DNA from: Welwitschia mirabilis
Taxonomy: Eukaryota; Gnetophyta; Gnetopsida; Welwitschiales
Direction of reading: 5' to 3'
NCBI GenBank assembly: GCA_051453625.1
Contig: JBOZIK010000001.1
Span: forward strand, 43,865,331-43,886,898
Length of the DNA: 21,568 nucleotides
How positions within the stretch are numbered: position 1 is the first letter of the stretch; the number at the start of each line of letters is the position of its first letter. Positions 1 to 10,030 of the stretch are shown here, piece by piece. The position numbers and the translations under genes are program-made. The notes under the pieces were generated by a model that worked only from the letters and a program-made list of their open reading frames with translations, did not search any database and had not been told where the DNA came from.

Positions 1-44
1 TTTTCATTTCTTTAATCTCAAATAGTCTATTTACATCTTCGTTT

Positions 45-117
45 TTGTTCAAAACTCCAATCATTAGTTCTTATTTCAACCTTTGTTTTCATAGGTTGGT
101 AAAATGGAAAGTTAATT
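45..117 (+). other. Conserved pyrimidine tract plus AG before the RT ORF, copy A
   Basis: A T-rich run ends in ttttcatag followed by a short leader and an ATG at the start of the RT frame. The same arrangement is at 11140-11212 in copy B. It looks like a plant 3' splice site, matching the intron known between protease and RT in Ogre-type Tat elements. No donor is in view because the window begins inside the spacer. Confidence 0.35.
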
Positions 118-880
118 AAAGTTACCCTTATGTATTATCTTAGCTGGTTAACTTATCGAGAGGTATGTTGATCTCAATTTTATTGATTTCAATTATAGTA
201 GGTATTTGGAAAATCCATCTATCTACCTGAATGAAGAACAAATAAGTAAAAACACTGAAGCTTACGAAACGGTGAAATCTCAAAATGTGAGATCATTCTT
301 AGTAAAATAACAAGATGTTAAAACATATGATTTCCAAGTAGACCCTAACGATCAAGAAAAATCACTCAAAATCAATCAACATTTGCCACAAGAAATGAAA
401 TTAGAACTTGAAGTTGTGTTGTTATCTAATAAAAACACATTCGCTTGGCATTACAAAGATATGCTAGGCATCGACAAATCGATCATCATGCATAACATCA
501 TTTTAAAACTAAATTCAATCCCAGTGAAACAAAAGATTAGAAAACTTAACCCTTACCTTGCATTGGTAGTAAAAGAAGACTTGGAACATCTTCTAACTAC
601 CAGGTTCATTAGACCAATTGACTACTCACACTGGTTATTAAACATGGTATTTTTTCCAAAGAAGAATGGTCAAATTATGATTTTTGTTGATTATCGGGAT
701 TTGAATAAGGTAACTTTAAAAAATAATTACTCTTTACCGAACATCAACATTCTAGTAAATAACATAGCTGGTTATGACCTTCTATCTTTTATGAATGGTT
801 ATTAAGATTATACCTAGATATTTATCAATCTTGAAGATCAACACAAAACTACCTTTATAACACCCTAGGGATGTTTTTAT

Positions 881-962
881 TATGTCATGATGTCTTTTGG
901 ACTAAAGAATGACTTTTTTGTTATGTCATGATGCCTTTTGGACTAAAGAATGCTCGTGCATC
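881..962 (+). repeat. 41-bp tandem duplication inside RT of copy A
   Basis: Two adjacent 41-base units start at 881 and 922, each beginning tatgtcatgatg and running through the MPFGLKNA-type codons, with one transition between them. Copy B has one unit. Because 41 is not a multiple of three, the duplication shifts the RT frame just ahead of the YVDD box. Confidence 0.9.
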
Positions 963-1919
963 ATATCAGTAAGTGATAACACATATATTTCATAACTTGA
1001 TACATCACAACGTAGAAGATTATGTTGACGATGTCGTAGTGAAATCAAAGATACTAAACAATCACCTAACTGATTTAAGATAATTATTCAAGCAAGCGAG
1101 ACTATATGATTTATGACTCAACCTAAAGAAATGTATTTTCGGTGTACCATTAGAAAAACTTTTAAGTTTTATGATTTCAAAATAACTAATAGAAATCGAT
1201 CCAGAAAAGATCAAAGCAATCACTAATATGCCATCACCCCACAACTTGAAATAATTACATAGCTTCTAAGGTAGGATATAAGCTATATGTTAATTTATTT
1301 TAACTTTGACAGATTAGTGTGAACCTTTTATGCATCTACTCAAGAAATATAACCAATTCAAATGAGATGAAAATTGCCAAAAGGATTTTGATAAGATCAA
1401 AGAATACTTGATATCCACCCCTGTCTTGAGTCCCCCAAAACCTAATCAACCCTTTTATCTTTACCATACATACAGACCCTCATCACTTAGTGCAATGATT
1501 TTTCAATGAGATAAGTTACACTGAGATCACCTAATTTACTACATCAGTAGGATACTTCATCAATATGAGAAAAACTACATAGAAGTAAAAAAAGCATGTC
1601 TAACTTTAGCCTTCACTTCACAGAAGTTTTGCCACTATATGATGATGAACAAAACAATTGTGATCAATAATCAAAATCTACTTAAGCATTTACTTAAATA
1701 TTCTACTAGAAGTACTTGCCTAATGAAGTGGACGTCAATTCTCACTGAGTTTGACTTGGAATTTGAATTTTAAACATCTGTCAAAGGTAAATATGTAGTT
1801 GAGCAAATAGTGGATCTACCTGTAGAAACTGAAGATGAAATCCTAGATGAATCTAAACAATTTTCAGATGAATAAATTTACTTTATTAAAATAAAAAAGA
1901 ATTATGATGCATTAATGTT

Positions 1920-2019
1920 NNNNNNNNNNNNNNNNNNNNNNNNNNNNNNNNNNNNNNNNNNNNNNNNNNNNNNNNNNNNNNNNNNNNNNNNNNNNNNNNN
2001 NNNNNNNNNNNNNNNNNNN
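1920..2019. other. Assembly gap (100 N)
   Basis: Exactly 100 N, the conventional size for a gap of unknown length. It joins a plus-strand Tat pol to a minus-strand copia RT; both reading frames would be expected to continue into it, so the true distance and even the adjacency are unknown. Confidence 0.99.
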
Positions 2020-4560
2020 ATCATTCATTTTAAATGCCTTATTCAGTTGAGATTTTAACCTTTTAATCAAAGACTTATTGTGAGAAGTAATTAGCATGTC
2101 ATCGACATACAACAACAAATACATCAAGGACTTATCAGAATATTGCTGGTAATAAATACAATGATCATATTGACTTTTGAAAAAACCTTGTCTAACCATA
2201 AATGCATCAAACTTCTTATACCATTGTTGCAAAGCTGATTTAAGGCCATATAATGATTTGTTTAGATGACATATATAATGTTCATTTCCTGGGGTTTTGT
2301 AACTCTTAGGTTGATTCATATAGATTTATTCATTAAGGTCACCATGTAAGAATGCTGTTTTGATATCATGTTGATTTAAATCCATGTCAAAAAATATAAT
2401 CAATGCAAGTAGTACACGAATCAAAGTATGACAAACTACAAGTGAAAAAATTTCATGGAAATCTATACCTTTTTTTTGGTTGTAGCCTTTGACAACCAAT
2501 TGTTCTTTTCATCTTACATTTTCAACTCTAAGAATGCCTTCCTTTTTCTTATAGATCCACTTATAGTTGAAAGGATGTTTATTAAATGGAAGTTCTCACA
2601 AACTTCAAGTGTTATTTTTATGAAGACTCTTCATTTCTTTGTTCATTGCCATTAGCCATTTAAAGGAAGTAGCGCATGAAATAGCTTCTGAATAAGATGA
2701 AGATTCCATACCTTTAGGGATTTCCTAGGCAACTGAAAGAATATATGCACTTAGCTCATCATCAGTGTTAAGATATCTGGCTAATTTCTTTATCATTCTC
2801 CTCAGACGATCTCTAGCAATCGAGTAATCATACTGTGGTTGATCAGAAGTACTGATACTTAAAGTAATCTCATCAATATATGCTTTAATAGAGGAGCAAG
2901 ATGTGGAATATACAATAGGCGATGGAGAGGATGTAACCTCTAACTCCACCTACTTGTTAGACTTATCTATTATATTTTCAGAAGAGGAAGAAGGAGTAGA
3001 AGAAAAAGGAATAGAATCTTTATAAGGAATTAGTAAGGCATCCTCATTAAATATTACATCTCTACTAAGAATCACTTTATGCAACTTAGGACACCACAAA
3101 TGGTATCCTTTAGATTCAGAAGCATAACCTAGGAATATACATTTAATAGTTCTAGGTGCTAGTTTACCATCATTAGTATGGGTGAATGCTAAACAACCAA
3201 ATATTTTTAACTGAGAGTAGCTAACAGGATTACCTAACCAAATCTATTCTGGAATTTCAAACTTCAGTGAGAAATGTGAAGATCGATTGATGAGATAACA
3301 AGCTGTAGAAATTGCTTCAGCCCATAAATCACATTGATGTCATAGATTCTTATTGAAAAGCATATAACAAGCCCTTTCAAGTAAAGTTCTGTTCAATTCT
3401 AATCCCTTATCAGTTCTGAGTTTCTTAATTTTTTTGCCTGTTTAATTTTTAATGAGCATTTTCCATTGTTTGAAAGTAGATAAAGGCTTATTTTTATGTT
3501 GTAAAAAATAAACCCATACTTTACAAGAGTAATCATCAATAATCGTCATCATAAAATGACGACCACTAATAGAAGGAACCTTGGAAGTCCCTCATAAATT
3601 AGAGTGAATATAATCTAGTACATCTTTAATATGATGAATTGCAGTAGAGAAACTTACCCTNNNNNNNNNNCAATATTCACAAAATTCTAATTTACTAAGA
3701 TGCTAACCATAGAAAAGATCTTTCTTACTGAAGATATAAAAAACTTTCTCGCTCATGTAACCTAACCGCATGTGCCACATGAGAGTCACGTTAGATTTAG
3801 GCATAGAAGTTGAAATATCTACAGAACCTGTAACTGTAGAACCTTGCAAAACATATAGGCTACTACATCAGTTAGCCTTAAACATAACAAGAGCACCTTT
3901 AATAATTTTGAGAATTTCACCTTCAGCAACATATTTGTATCCTTTTAATTCAAGAGTACCTAACGAAATTAAGTTTCGTTTAAGATCAGGAATAAAACAT
4001 ACCTCCTCAAGTGTTCTAACTATGCCATCATTACTTTTGAGCTGAATAGTTTCTTTTCCTTTGACTTTACACTGGGTATTATTACCCATTAAAACAATGC
4101 CAGAGCAGATAGATTTAAAGGTTGTAAACCAGTCTTAATGAGGACAGATGTGAAAAGTGCAACCTGAATCAAGAATCCAACCGTATAAACTTCTCGCATC
4201 AGTAGAAGATTCCGATAATAATACATCACATTCAGTATCAGTTTCAATGATACTTGCTTCTACGAACTGTTGAGTTTGTTTCCTCTTTGCTTCCCTGTCC
4301 TATTTATTTTTTAATTTATAACACTCAGAAAGCTTATGTCCAGGGTTTTTACAATACTGAGAAGTTTTACTATTGGACTTACATCCTCTTGACTTTGACC
4401 TAGATTGATTATAGATCCTAGTATGTATATGATTACGACTTTGACCTCTAATTATTAGATCTTTACTGTTGTCTTTAGAGTAAAACTCTGAATTAAAATT
4501 TTCTTTTGACAGGAGATGGGATTTAACATCTTTGAAAGACAAGGTATCTAAACAAATCAG
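2020..4560 (-). pseudogene. Ty1/copia gag-pol remnant, copia-1 (gag C-term, PR, INT, RT)
   Basis: Read on the minus strand from high to low coordinates. The gag C-terminus (4300-4542) has a zinc-knuckle-like CKNPGHKLSEC whose first cysteine is replaced. Protease has WILDSG with the DSG triad at 4162-4170, then a conserved PDLKRNLISLGTL block (3868-4089). Integrase carries HHCC-zone residues, an IIDDYS box and a GLE box. RT has DIKTAFLHGDL, LNKSLYGLK and the YVDD motif at 2098-2109. The order PR-INT-RT is diagnostic of copia. Damage includes many stops, the first integrase aspartate changed to asparagine (IHSN), a 10-N gap, and loss of RNase H and LTR beyond the 100-N gap. The gag N-terminus is missing; sequence above about 4560 is unrelated purine-rich DNA. 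Confidence 0.93.
3661..3670. other. Assembly gap (10 N)
   Basis: Ten N in the integrase of copia-1 between the zinc-binding CEYC and the following RVSF codons. The family normally has more residues here than ten bases can encode, so the gap length is nominal. Confidence 0.95.
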
Positions 4561-6076
4561 AGGTTAACGAGAGGGTATAGAGCATGGTGAAAATCATCAT
4601 AGAGCGCTTGATGAGGGGGTTGTTATTGGCTAAGTGGGCCAAGAAGGACAGAATACAAAGGAATAAGATAAAATAATAGTACAACTATGGGAGCTGTAAA
4701 TCCCTCTCAATAATAAAATAAAAATACCCTTCAAATAAATTCATAAAAGGATGCTCCCAAAAAATAGGAACATATATATAGTTTTATATACTTTAATCTT
4801 TATTTATAAAGGTTGTAGATAATAGAGAAAACTAAGGAGTTTAAAACGAGCACAGACACTATGAGAAGGCTGGTATGCTAGGCGGAACTGAGGTGGCCAT
4901 GTTCTACTAGTGCACAGGAAAATCAAAATGATGAAAAAAAATGCAAACAGAAAAATACTCACCAAGGTGAGGACAGCGGGCAGTCTGATGCGGCGAGTGA
5001 ACACACTGTGAAACATAAGAGGCATGTTGAGATGCACTATGAAACACACAGGGGGCCAGCCAAAGGTACCTGTGAAATGCTCAAGAGAAACCACTATTAT
5101 TTTGCCAAAGGATGTACCGAATCTTCGAAGAGGAAAAACTTCATAGCTGAGGTAACTGTCAAAAATGATGCTTGGCAGAGGTGCACTATGGAACACGCGG
5201 TAGGTGTGGAGGAGCTCTGAGCAATGACATGCAAAGGAGCCATTATAATGGTGCAAGCATAGGCATTGTGAGCCTCGCAAGAGCATAGATGGATTAAGGC
5301 ACAGGTGTAGTATAACGCAAGGAGTAGGCGATGCACAGAGATACAAGCGCAGCATGTATATTGCAAGGCGAAAACGGCAACACAGGGCTACTGTGAGATG
5401 CGATGAGAGTGCTGAGAGTACAACATGTAAGAGAAAGAGCAACTTGTAAGAGGTTGTAGCATGTGATGGAGTACAAGATAGATCAGGCTAATGAAAACAT
5501 GCCAAAAATAAAGGCACACGGTCAGTCTACAATAGTGCGTTTAAAGCTTGGAGACACCGACTGTTTGCTATAAAAATATGTTCTACAAATGACATTGTGT
5601 ATGCAAATCAGTGTGATACAGTAGCAGAAGGCAAGCACTATCACATACGTGGCTTACAAGTGCAGCCAATTGAGAGACACATGTTCGCAAAGGCACAGCT
5701 CGACAGAAGTAGACCAGATGAGCAGTAGGCAAGAAAGGTAACAGGTCACAAGGTGCGTATTGTGAGTAGACAAAAGAAAAACGGGGCATAACATGTTAGG
5801 GATGAAAGTGCGTCAGCTTAGGAGAACAATGAGTCAGTGAAGAAAACAGCCAGACATGATGAACAGTGCTGATGCAGAAACAAACTGATAGAAGAATCAA
5901 CTAGAAACGCATAGCGATGCTCCCAAAAAACTATTGAAGGCATGCTGGAAAAACACACACAAGAGCCAGTGGAGGTTCACTGCATGTTCACAGGTGGAGG
6001 CGAGTAGAGAGATAAAGACACAAAAATGCTAAGACGAGATGCACTTAAAGAAATGATGCACAGGTAAGAAGGTCTT
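4561..6076. other. Purine-rich block A, no recognisable gene
   Basis: From about 4830 to 6076 the plus strand is strongly rich in A and G and the minus strand in C and T. It abuts the primer-binding site at 6077-6088, so by position it would be the internal region of a minus-strand LTR element. I see no gag or pol motif in any frame. Long open frames, for example minus 4804-5442 (212 codons rich in Leu, Ser, Cys and Phe), are best explained by composition. A 15-base word, gatgctcccaaaaaa, occurs at 4750-4764 and 5916-5930. It could be the filler of a large non-autonomous element (LARD-like), which is inference. Confidence 0.5.
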
Positions 6077-6088
6077 GCTCTGATACCA
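6077..6088 (-). promoter_or_regulatory. Primer-binding site, initiator-Met tRNA type
   Basis: The plus strand reads gctctgatacca, so the minus strand reads TGGTATCAGAGC, complementary to the 3' end of plant initiator-methionine tRNA and the usual primer site of Ty1/copia elements. It lies two bases from an LTR end starting TG at 6091 (plus-strand view), the expected geometry for a minus-strand element. Confidence 0.88.
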
Positions 6089-6090
6089 CT

Positions 6091-6515
6091 TGATGAGTGA
6101 GAGAGTCAGTAAGATGTGTTATCATCCCTCAACATTTGAGAGCTAAGGGTGCATTTTATTTATAGCAAAATACACCCAATGTTTTAGGTAAGAAACAGTG
6201 GGAGAGGCATTGGAGCATTAAAGGACTAGCCCTAGTACAGAGCCCATGATTTCGCTACTCTAAATGTGAAGCCATCACTTGCATACCAGCTCGTAGTTAC
6301 TGCTTTCATGCTTATCTTAGATCTTATGGAGAATCACCCTAAGATCATTATCTATTAGAATATTGTTGATGCACAGCTCATCTTCTTGTTCATGCTGTTG
6401 TTATGCCACTGGATCCATTAATTAATGTAATTATGTCTACTAAATTAGCATGAATTTAGTTTCTGCTTACTATTAGTGGATCTGCATACTAGTAGTCAAG
6501 CATCTTCATCATGAT
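6091..6515 (-). repeat. Copia-type 5' LTR, minus strand (outer boundary approximate)
   Basis: The inner edge is fixed by the primer-binding site; in minus orientation the LTR ends in CA at 6091. A TATA box, TATAAATA on the minus strand, is at 6157-6164, 66 bases from the inner end, a plausible LTR promoter. The outer edge is not certain: the change to purine-rich sequence after about 6500-6520 is used as the limit. I could not find a second LTR copy in the window, so this may be one end of a larger or truncated element. Confidence 0.6.
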
Positions 6516-7510
6516 ATGAAGATACACAGCGAGGAGAAAAACAGGAGAAGGAAGTGGGTGCAAGCGAAGCTAATGCCCAGGCAGCACTCAGTGATGCCAG
6601 ACAAAACAAGCACATGTAGGATAGAAGGATCAACAAGTGAGACATGGAATGAAATATACATGAAAAAGGTAGAAAATGTGCCATGTGAAATGTATCAGGT
6701 GGCAGGAACACGAAGAGAATGGGAGGTAAGATCGCAGGTACATAATGGAAAAGAGAAAATACAATCAAGGGAGATGCATCAAATGAGTAAGACGCATCGA
6801 ATCACAGAGGACAATGCCAAAAAGATAGACTGGAAGAACCGCATCACAGGGGAAGGGAGTACCAAAAAACATAAATAAATGGAGGTGCAAACATTACAAG
6901 GAGGACATATCAGAGAAGCGAGGAGAAGGGACACATCAAAAAAAGGGAGGGCAATGAACACAACCACACGACAAGAACATCACAATCAGGATGTAGGCAA
7001 AGGAACAACAGTTAGAAGGAAAACCAGAAGTAGCACGATGAAATAAAGCAGGGAGTCATCAAGAACATAGGTAACAAAGAGAAGTGCATTAGGCATCAGA
7101 TAAGAAAAATACCAGATTCACAAGAGAAGTAGCAAACTGGGGGAGGATTAAAAGATTGGTAGGAAAAAGAAGGAAGGGTGTATTCAAAAAGGAGATTCAT
7201 CATAAAAGCAAGGAACCCATCACAAAAACACAACCAGAAATTGACAGAGGCATCAAGAAGAGAAGCAGAAAATCATTAGAGTAAAGGCAGAAGGAGAAAA
7301 TGGTATTGAAGAACATAGGATTGCCAGAGCAAAGGGAGATCAAACACAGAACAACTAGAAGAGAAATGCCCAGCAAAGAGACAAGAGATCTAGAATGCAT
7401 AGGTAGATAACATGCCCCAGGATCAGGGAACGATGTAGAGGCAAAGCATAGCACTGCATAGCAAGGAAGTGCATCAAACAGTAGAGAAGATAAGCATAAA
7501 AAAATACCTC
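6516..7510. other. Purine-rich block B, no recognisable gene
   Basis: About 1 kb with the same plus-strand A/G bias as block A, with recurrent short words such as gatgcatc and gcatca. Open frames on both strands (plus 6516-6878; minus 6496-6768 and 7200-7523) show no domain, catalytic motif or zinc finger; the minus-strand ones are hydrophobic and Leu/Ser/Cys/Phe-rich as pyrimidine-rich codons dictate. I take it as non-coding repeat DNA. Confidence 0.5.
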
Positions 7511-7967
7511 CAAAGTTATACATCCATGTTTTTATGTTCTTAATAGAAAATATTTTTTTTAGTATTTATCTTTACTTTAAAAGAAACTAAAGTCATTTCA
7601 CAAATATTCACCAAATTTTTAAAATGTACCATTTTACCAAAAAAGAGAGAAAGAGAGAGAGAGAAATAGAAATCAGTGCATTAGATTAGTTTTAATTAGA
7701 CATTCTTCATCAATTATTTTATTTGAAATATTTTTTTTTAAAAAGTAGAACTTAAATATTTTGAATATAAAAAAATATGTATGCACATCTTTTTTTAATA
7801 AATAAAAGGGTTTATTTATAATTATAATCATCATCATTCTTTTAATTAAATTCATATTTTTAATTATGCTATTTTTACAAAAATTATTTTAATTTGAAAC
7901 TCTAATATTGAATCAATAACGGTTAGATTGAAATATTTTTTTTTTAATTTTTCTTTTAGCATATCAT
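7511..7967. other. AT-rich stretch, probably body of the Tat copy B 5' LTR
   Basis: No coding signal. It contains T and A runs and a short GA microsatellite near 7643-7665. Because the LTR tail and primer-binding site follow directly, this is likely 5' LTR sequence of copy B. I cannot fix its start, and no matching 3' LTR was found by eye. Confidence 0.4.
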
Positions 7968-8119
7968 AAATCGATATAACATTGCAAAAAAAAAATAATC
8001 ATTCTGGCGCTAGAAGGAGAGCTATAGATACAATTAGAACGACGCTAAGCAAAATAAAAAAATCATAATTAATATACATTGCGAAAAACTTCATAACAGT
8101 TTTGGCGCTAGAAGGAGGG
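7968..8119 (+). repeat. Duplicated LTR tail plus primer-binding site, spaced 98 bp
   Basis: Two related blocks of about 50 bases, roughly 7968-8021 and 8069-8119, each run from atcataa through acattgc and an A-rich tail to tggcgctagaaggag. The primer-site words start at 8005 and 8103. Similarity ends right after the primer site. Confidence 0.8.
8103..8119 (+). promoter_or_regulatory. Candidate primer-binding site of Tat copy B
   Basis: TGGCGCTAGAAGGAGGG begins with TGG, the complement of a tRNA CCA end, and lies 78 bases before the gag ATG. A putative LTR end (cataaca, CA at 8097-8098) is just upstream. A second version at 8005-8021 differs by one base. I cannot name the tRNA with confidence. 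Confidence 0.65.
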
Positions 8120-8196
8120 CACCTCGTGTAGGTCTTTTATTGTTCTTAATCATTTTTAATCGCGTTCATTTCAAGCTTCTTGCCTACCACCTTGTT

Positions 8197-10030
8197 ATGT
8201 CGACCCGTGTGAAAAAAGCCTGCATCTCTGAAGATGAGTACAAGGTACTTATCCAACAACACCCTTCAACCCTTACCTCTGATGAACTTCGTGCCATGAA
8301 CGACTATAGGAGTTACTAGGAAGGTTACCTAACCCATCCCACCCAAAGAATACGATCGTTAGTGATTAGGAAACTAGTGCTTCTAGACGACGAGAATAAG
8401 GTTCTCCCTGAAGACCCCTTCTCCCAAAAATACGATGAAAATGCAGAGTTCATCTAGTGCTTCTAGATGACGAGAATAAGGTTCTCCCTGAAGACCCCTT
8501 CTCCCAAAAATACGATGAAAATCCAGAGTTCATAAATGAATGGGGTCACGACAAAAAAAACTAAAACATTACGAAAACCCACACCACAAATCCCAAAGAA
8601 GGATTTCGATGACGACAACCTGTTCGAATATGAAACCAATAATGAAGAGCCACTTAAAGTTCAATAAAGCAAAAACAACAAACCACCAATTCAATCGACT
8701 AAATTCAACATGCTATGGGAGGCCATCAATGACATAGAACGAGGCTTCCAAACCAAGAAAAACTACCTCGAAATAGATTTTGACGATACACCGATCTACC
8801 CATCTGTCCATCATAAAGTCATCTCGCTTAGCGAAATGCCCGACTTCAAGAAATTACAGGCGTCGAAGATCCTGTAATTCATGTTAAAAACTTCAAGCAC
8901 TCCTGCCACATGTACAACATAGAACAAAACATCACATGCCATCTATTTTGTTGATCTCTCTGACGACAAGCCCTCGAATGGTATTATCACTTACCAATTC
9001 ATTCTATCACAAGTCTTAAACAACTATTTGAGATATTCGTACAACATTATTCAATCAACATCACAAAATGATGACCCTGGATACGTTAACGACAATGAAT
9101 AAAACCATCTAAGATTATGCTCGATGATGGAGAGTCATTACCTTGCAATTAGAAACCTTTATTGCAGATTCCAATATGGCATATTTCTTTGCCAAATTGT
9201 GCATTCCATACATCTCGGAACATCTTAGGATGCAAGCATTTGAAACGTTTGAACAAGATATCACATTGACAAGGAGAATCAAAGTCGTAGGTAGAGAAAA
9301 AGGCGTCATAACATATGGCAACATTTCACAAAGCGAATCGACAAAAAGAGACAACAACAACAACAATAACAAAGCCAACAACACAAAGAATGTGTTAGTA
9401 GTCGACCAAACCTCTGAACCTATTCAACCTCTTCAATTGAGCTATTCACCTCAATAGATCAGCAATCCAATCGTACAACAAACACAACCTCAACCTCCTT
9501 TTTCCTTCTCAAGCTTTTTCCTTTCAACCAGTTGTGGGACAACCTTGTTTCCGACCTCAACAACTATCGAGTTTTCAACAAGCGTCACCTCAACAGCAAC
9601 AGTTTCAACCGCCTCAACAACAAGCTCAAACACGACAACAACCTTACCCAACTCAAAACCAAGACCAAAATCAGTCTCAGAATGAAAACCCAACTCAAAG
9701 ACCTAGGAGAAACTTTACTAGATTATAAATACCACTGACAAAGATCCTTGCAATTCTATTACAGAGGGGGCAATCCAACTACCTTCAATCAAGGAGAAAG
9801 ATCACAATGCACCGAAACCCAAGAGCTATGACAAGTCCAAGTACTAAGAATATCACAGGATTAGGGGACGTCATATTGAAAACTGCTTCAACTTGAAACA
9901 TATTGTTTAAGACATTATCGAAAACAAAAAAGACATCAAATTCGATACCATCCTCGCAGCTGCAAACGAACAACTCGAGATCTACAAGAACCCCTTTCCA
10001 ACTCAAGCCTCTACGTCACAAACACCACAA
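8197..10030 (+). pseudogene. Tat copy B gag, broken
   Basis: The start is the ATG at 8197, reading MSTRVKKACISEDEY. The frame is broken by stops, an 80-bp tandem duplication (8374-8533) and further shifts. Recognisable parts are a capsid-like region with a LEWYYHLP-type motif near 8960-9000, a continuation at 9143-9457, a glutamine-rich linker (22 Gln in 64 codons at 9534-9728), and a zinc-knuckle-like stretch near 9820-9905 reading EYHRIRGRHIENCFNLK whose first cysteine position is a TAA stop (9845-9847). From about 9790 the frame is the same as that of the protease. Gag would form the particle shell; this copy cannot. Confidence 0.82.
8374..8533 (+). repeat. 80-bp tandem duplication in gag
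   Basis: Units 8374-8453 and 8454-8533 both start ctagtgcttctaga and end gagttcat, with two mismatches. Eighty is not a multiple of three, so the duplication disrupts gag near residue 60. The near identity implies it arose late. Confidence 0.95.

Larger units (their letters stand above)
1..1919 (+). pseudogene. Ty3/gypsy Tat-type pol fragment, copy A (RT, RNase H)
   Basis: Decayed pol of a Tat-lineage LTR retrotransposon, collinear with copy B from about 11103 to 12980. The longest open part (383-805) carries the RT N-terminus with FAWHYKDM, FFPKKNG and VDYRDLNK. The YVDD catalytic motif survives at 1021-1032, followed by connection and RNase H sequence full of stops. The left end lies in the spacer before RT, so gag and protease would be beyond the window. 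The right end stops at an assembly gap just before the second RNase H would begin. A 41-bp tandem duplication breaks the RT. Copy A keeps the reading frame at two places where copy B has single-base deletions, so those breaks are private to B. Non-functional; the family assignment is firm. Confidence 0.92.

Noticed and set aside
1062-1244. Minus-strand open frame of 60 codons, with a counterpart at 12126-12482
   Set aside because: It is the antisense shadow of the Tat RT; the plus strand carries the conserved motifs.
2455-2655. Plus-strand 66-codon frame
   Set aside because: Antisense to copia-1 pol; no motif of its own.
3770-4045. Plus-strand 91-codon frame
   Set aside because: Antisense of the copia-1 protease-to-integrase segment, which has clear family motifs on the minus strand.
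4608-4680. Second LTR of the 6091-6515 element starting at cttgatgag (4609)
   Set aside because: Only nine bases match; the following sequence does not resemble the LTR.
9490-9693. Minus-strand Val/Glu-rich 67-codon frame
   Set aside because: Mirror of the glutamine-rich gag linker on the plus strand.
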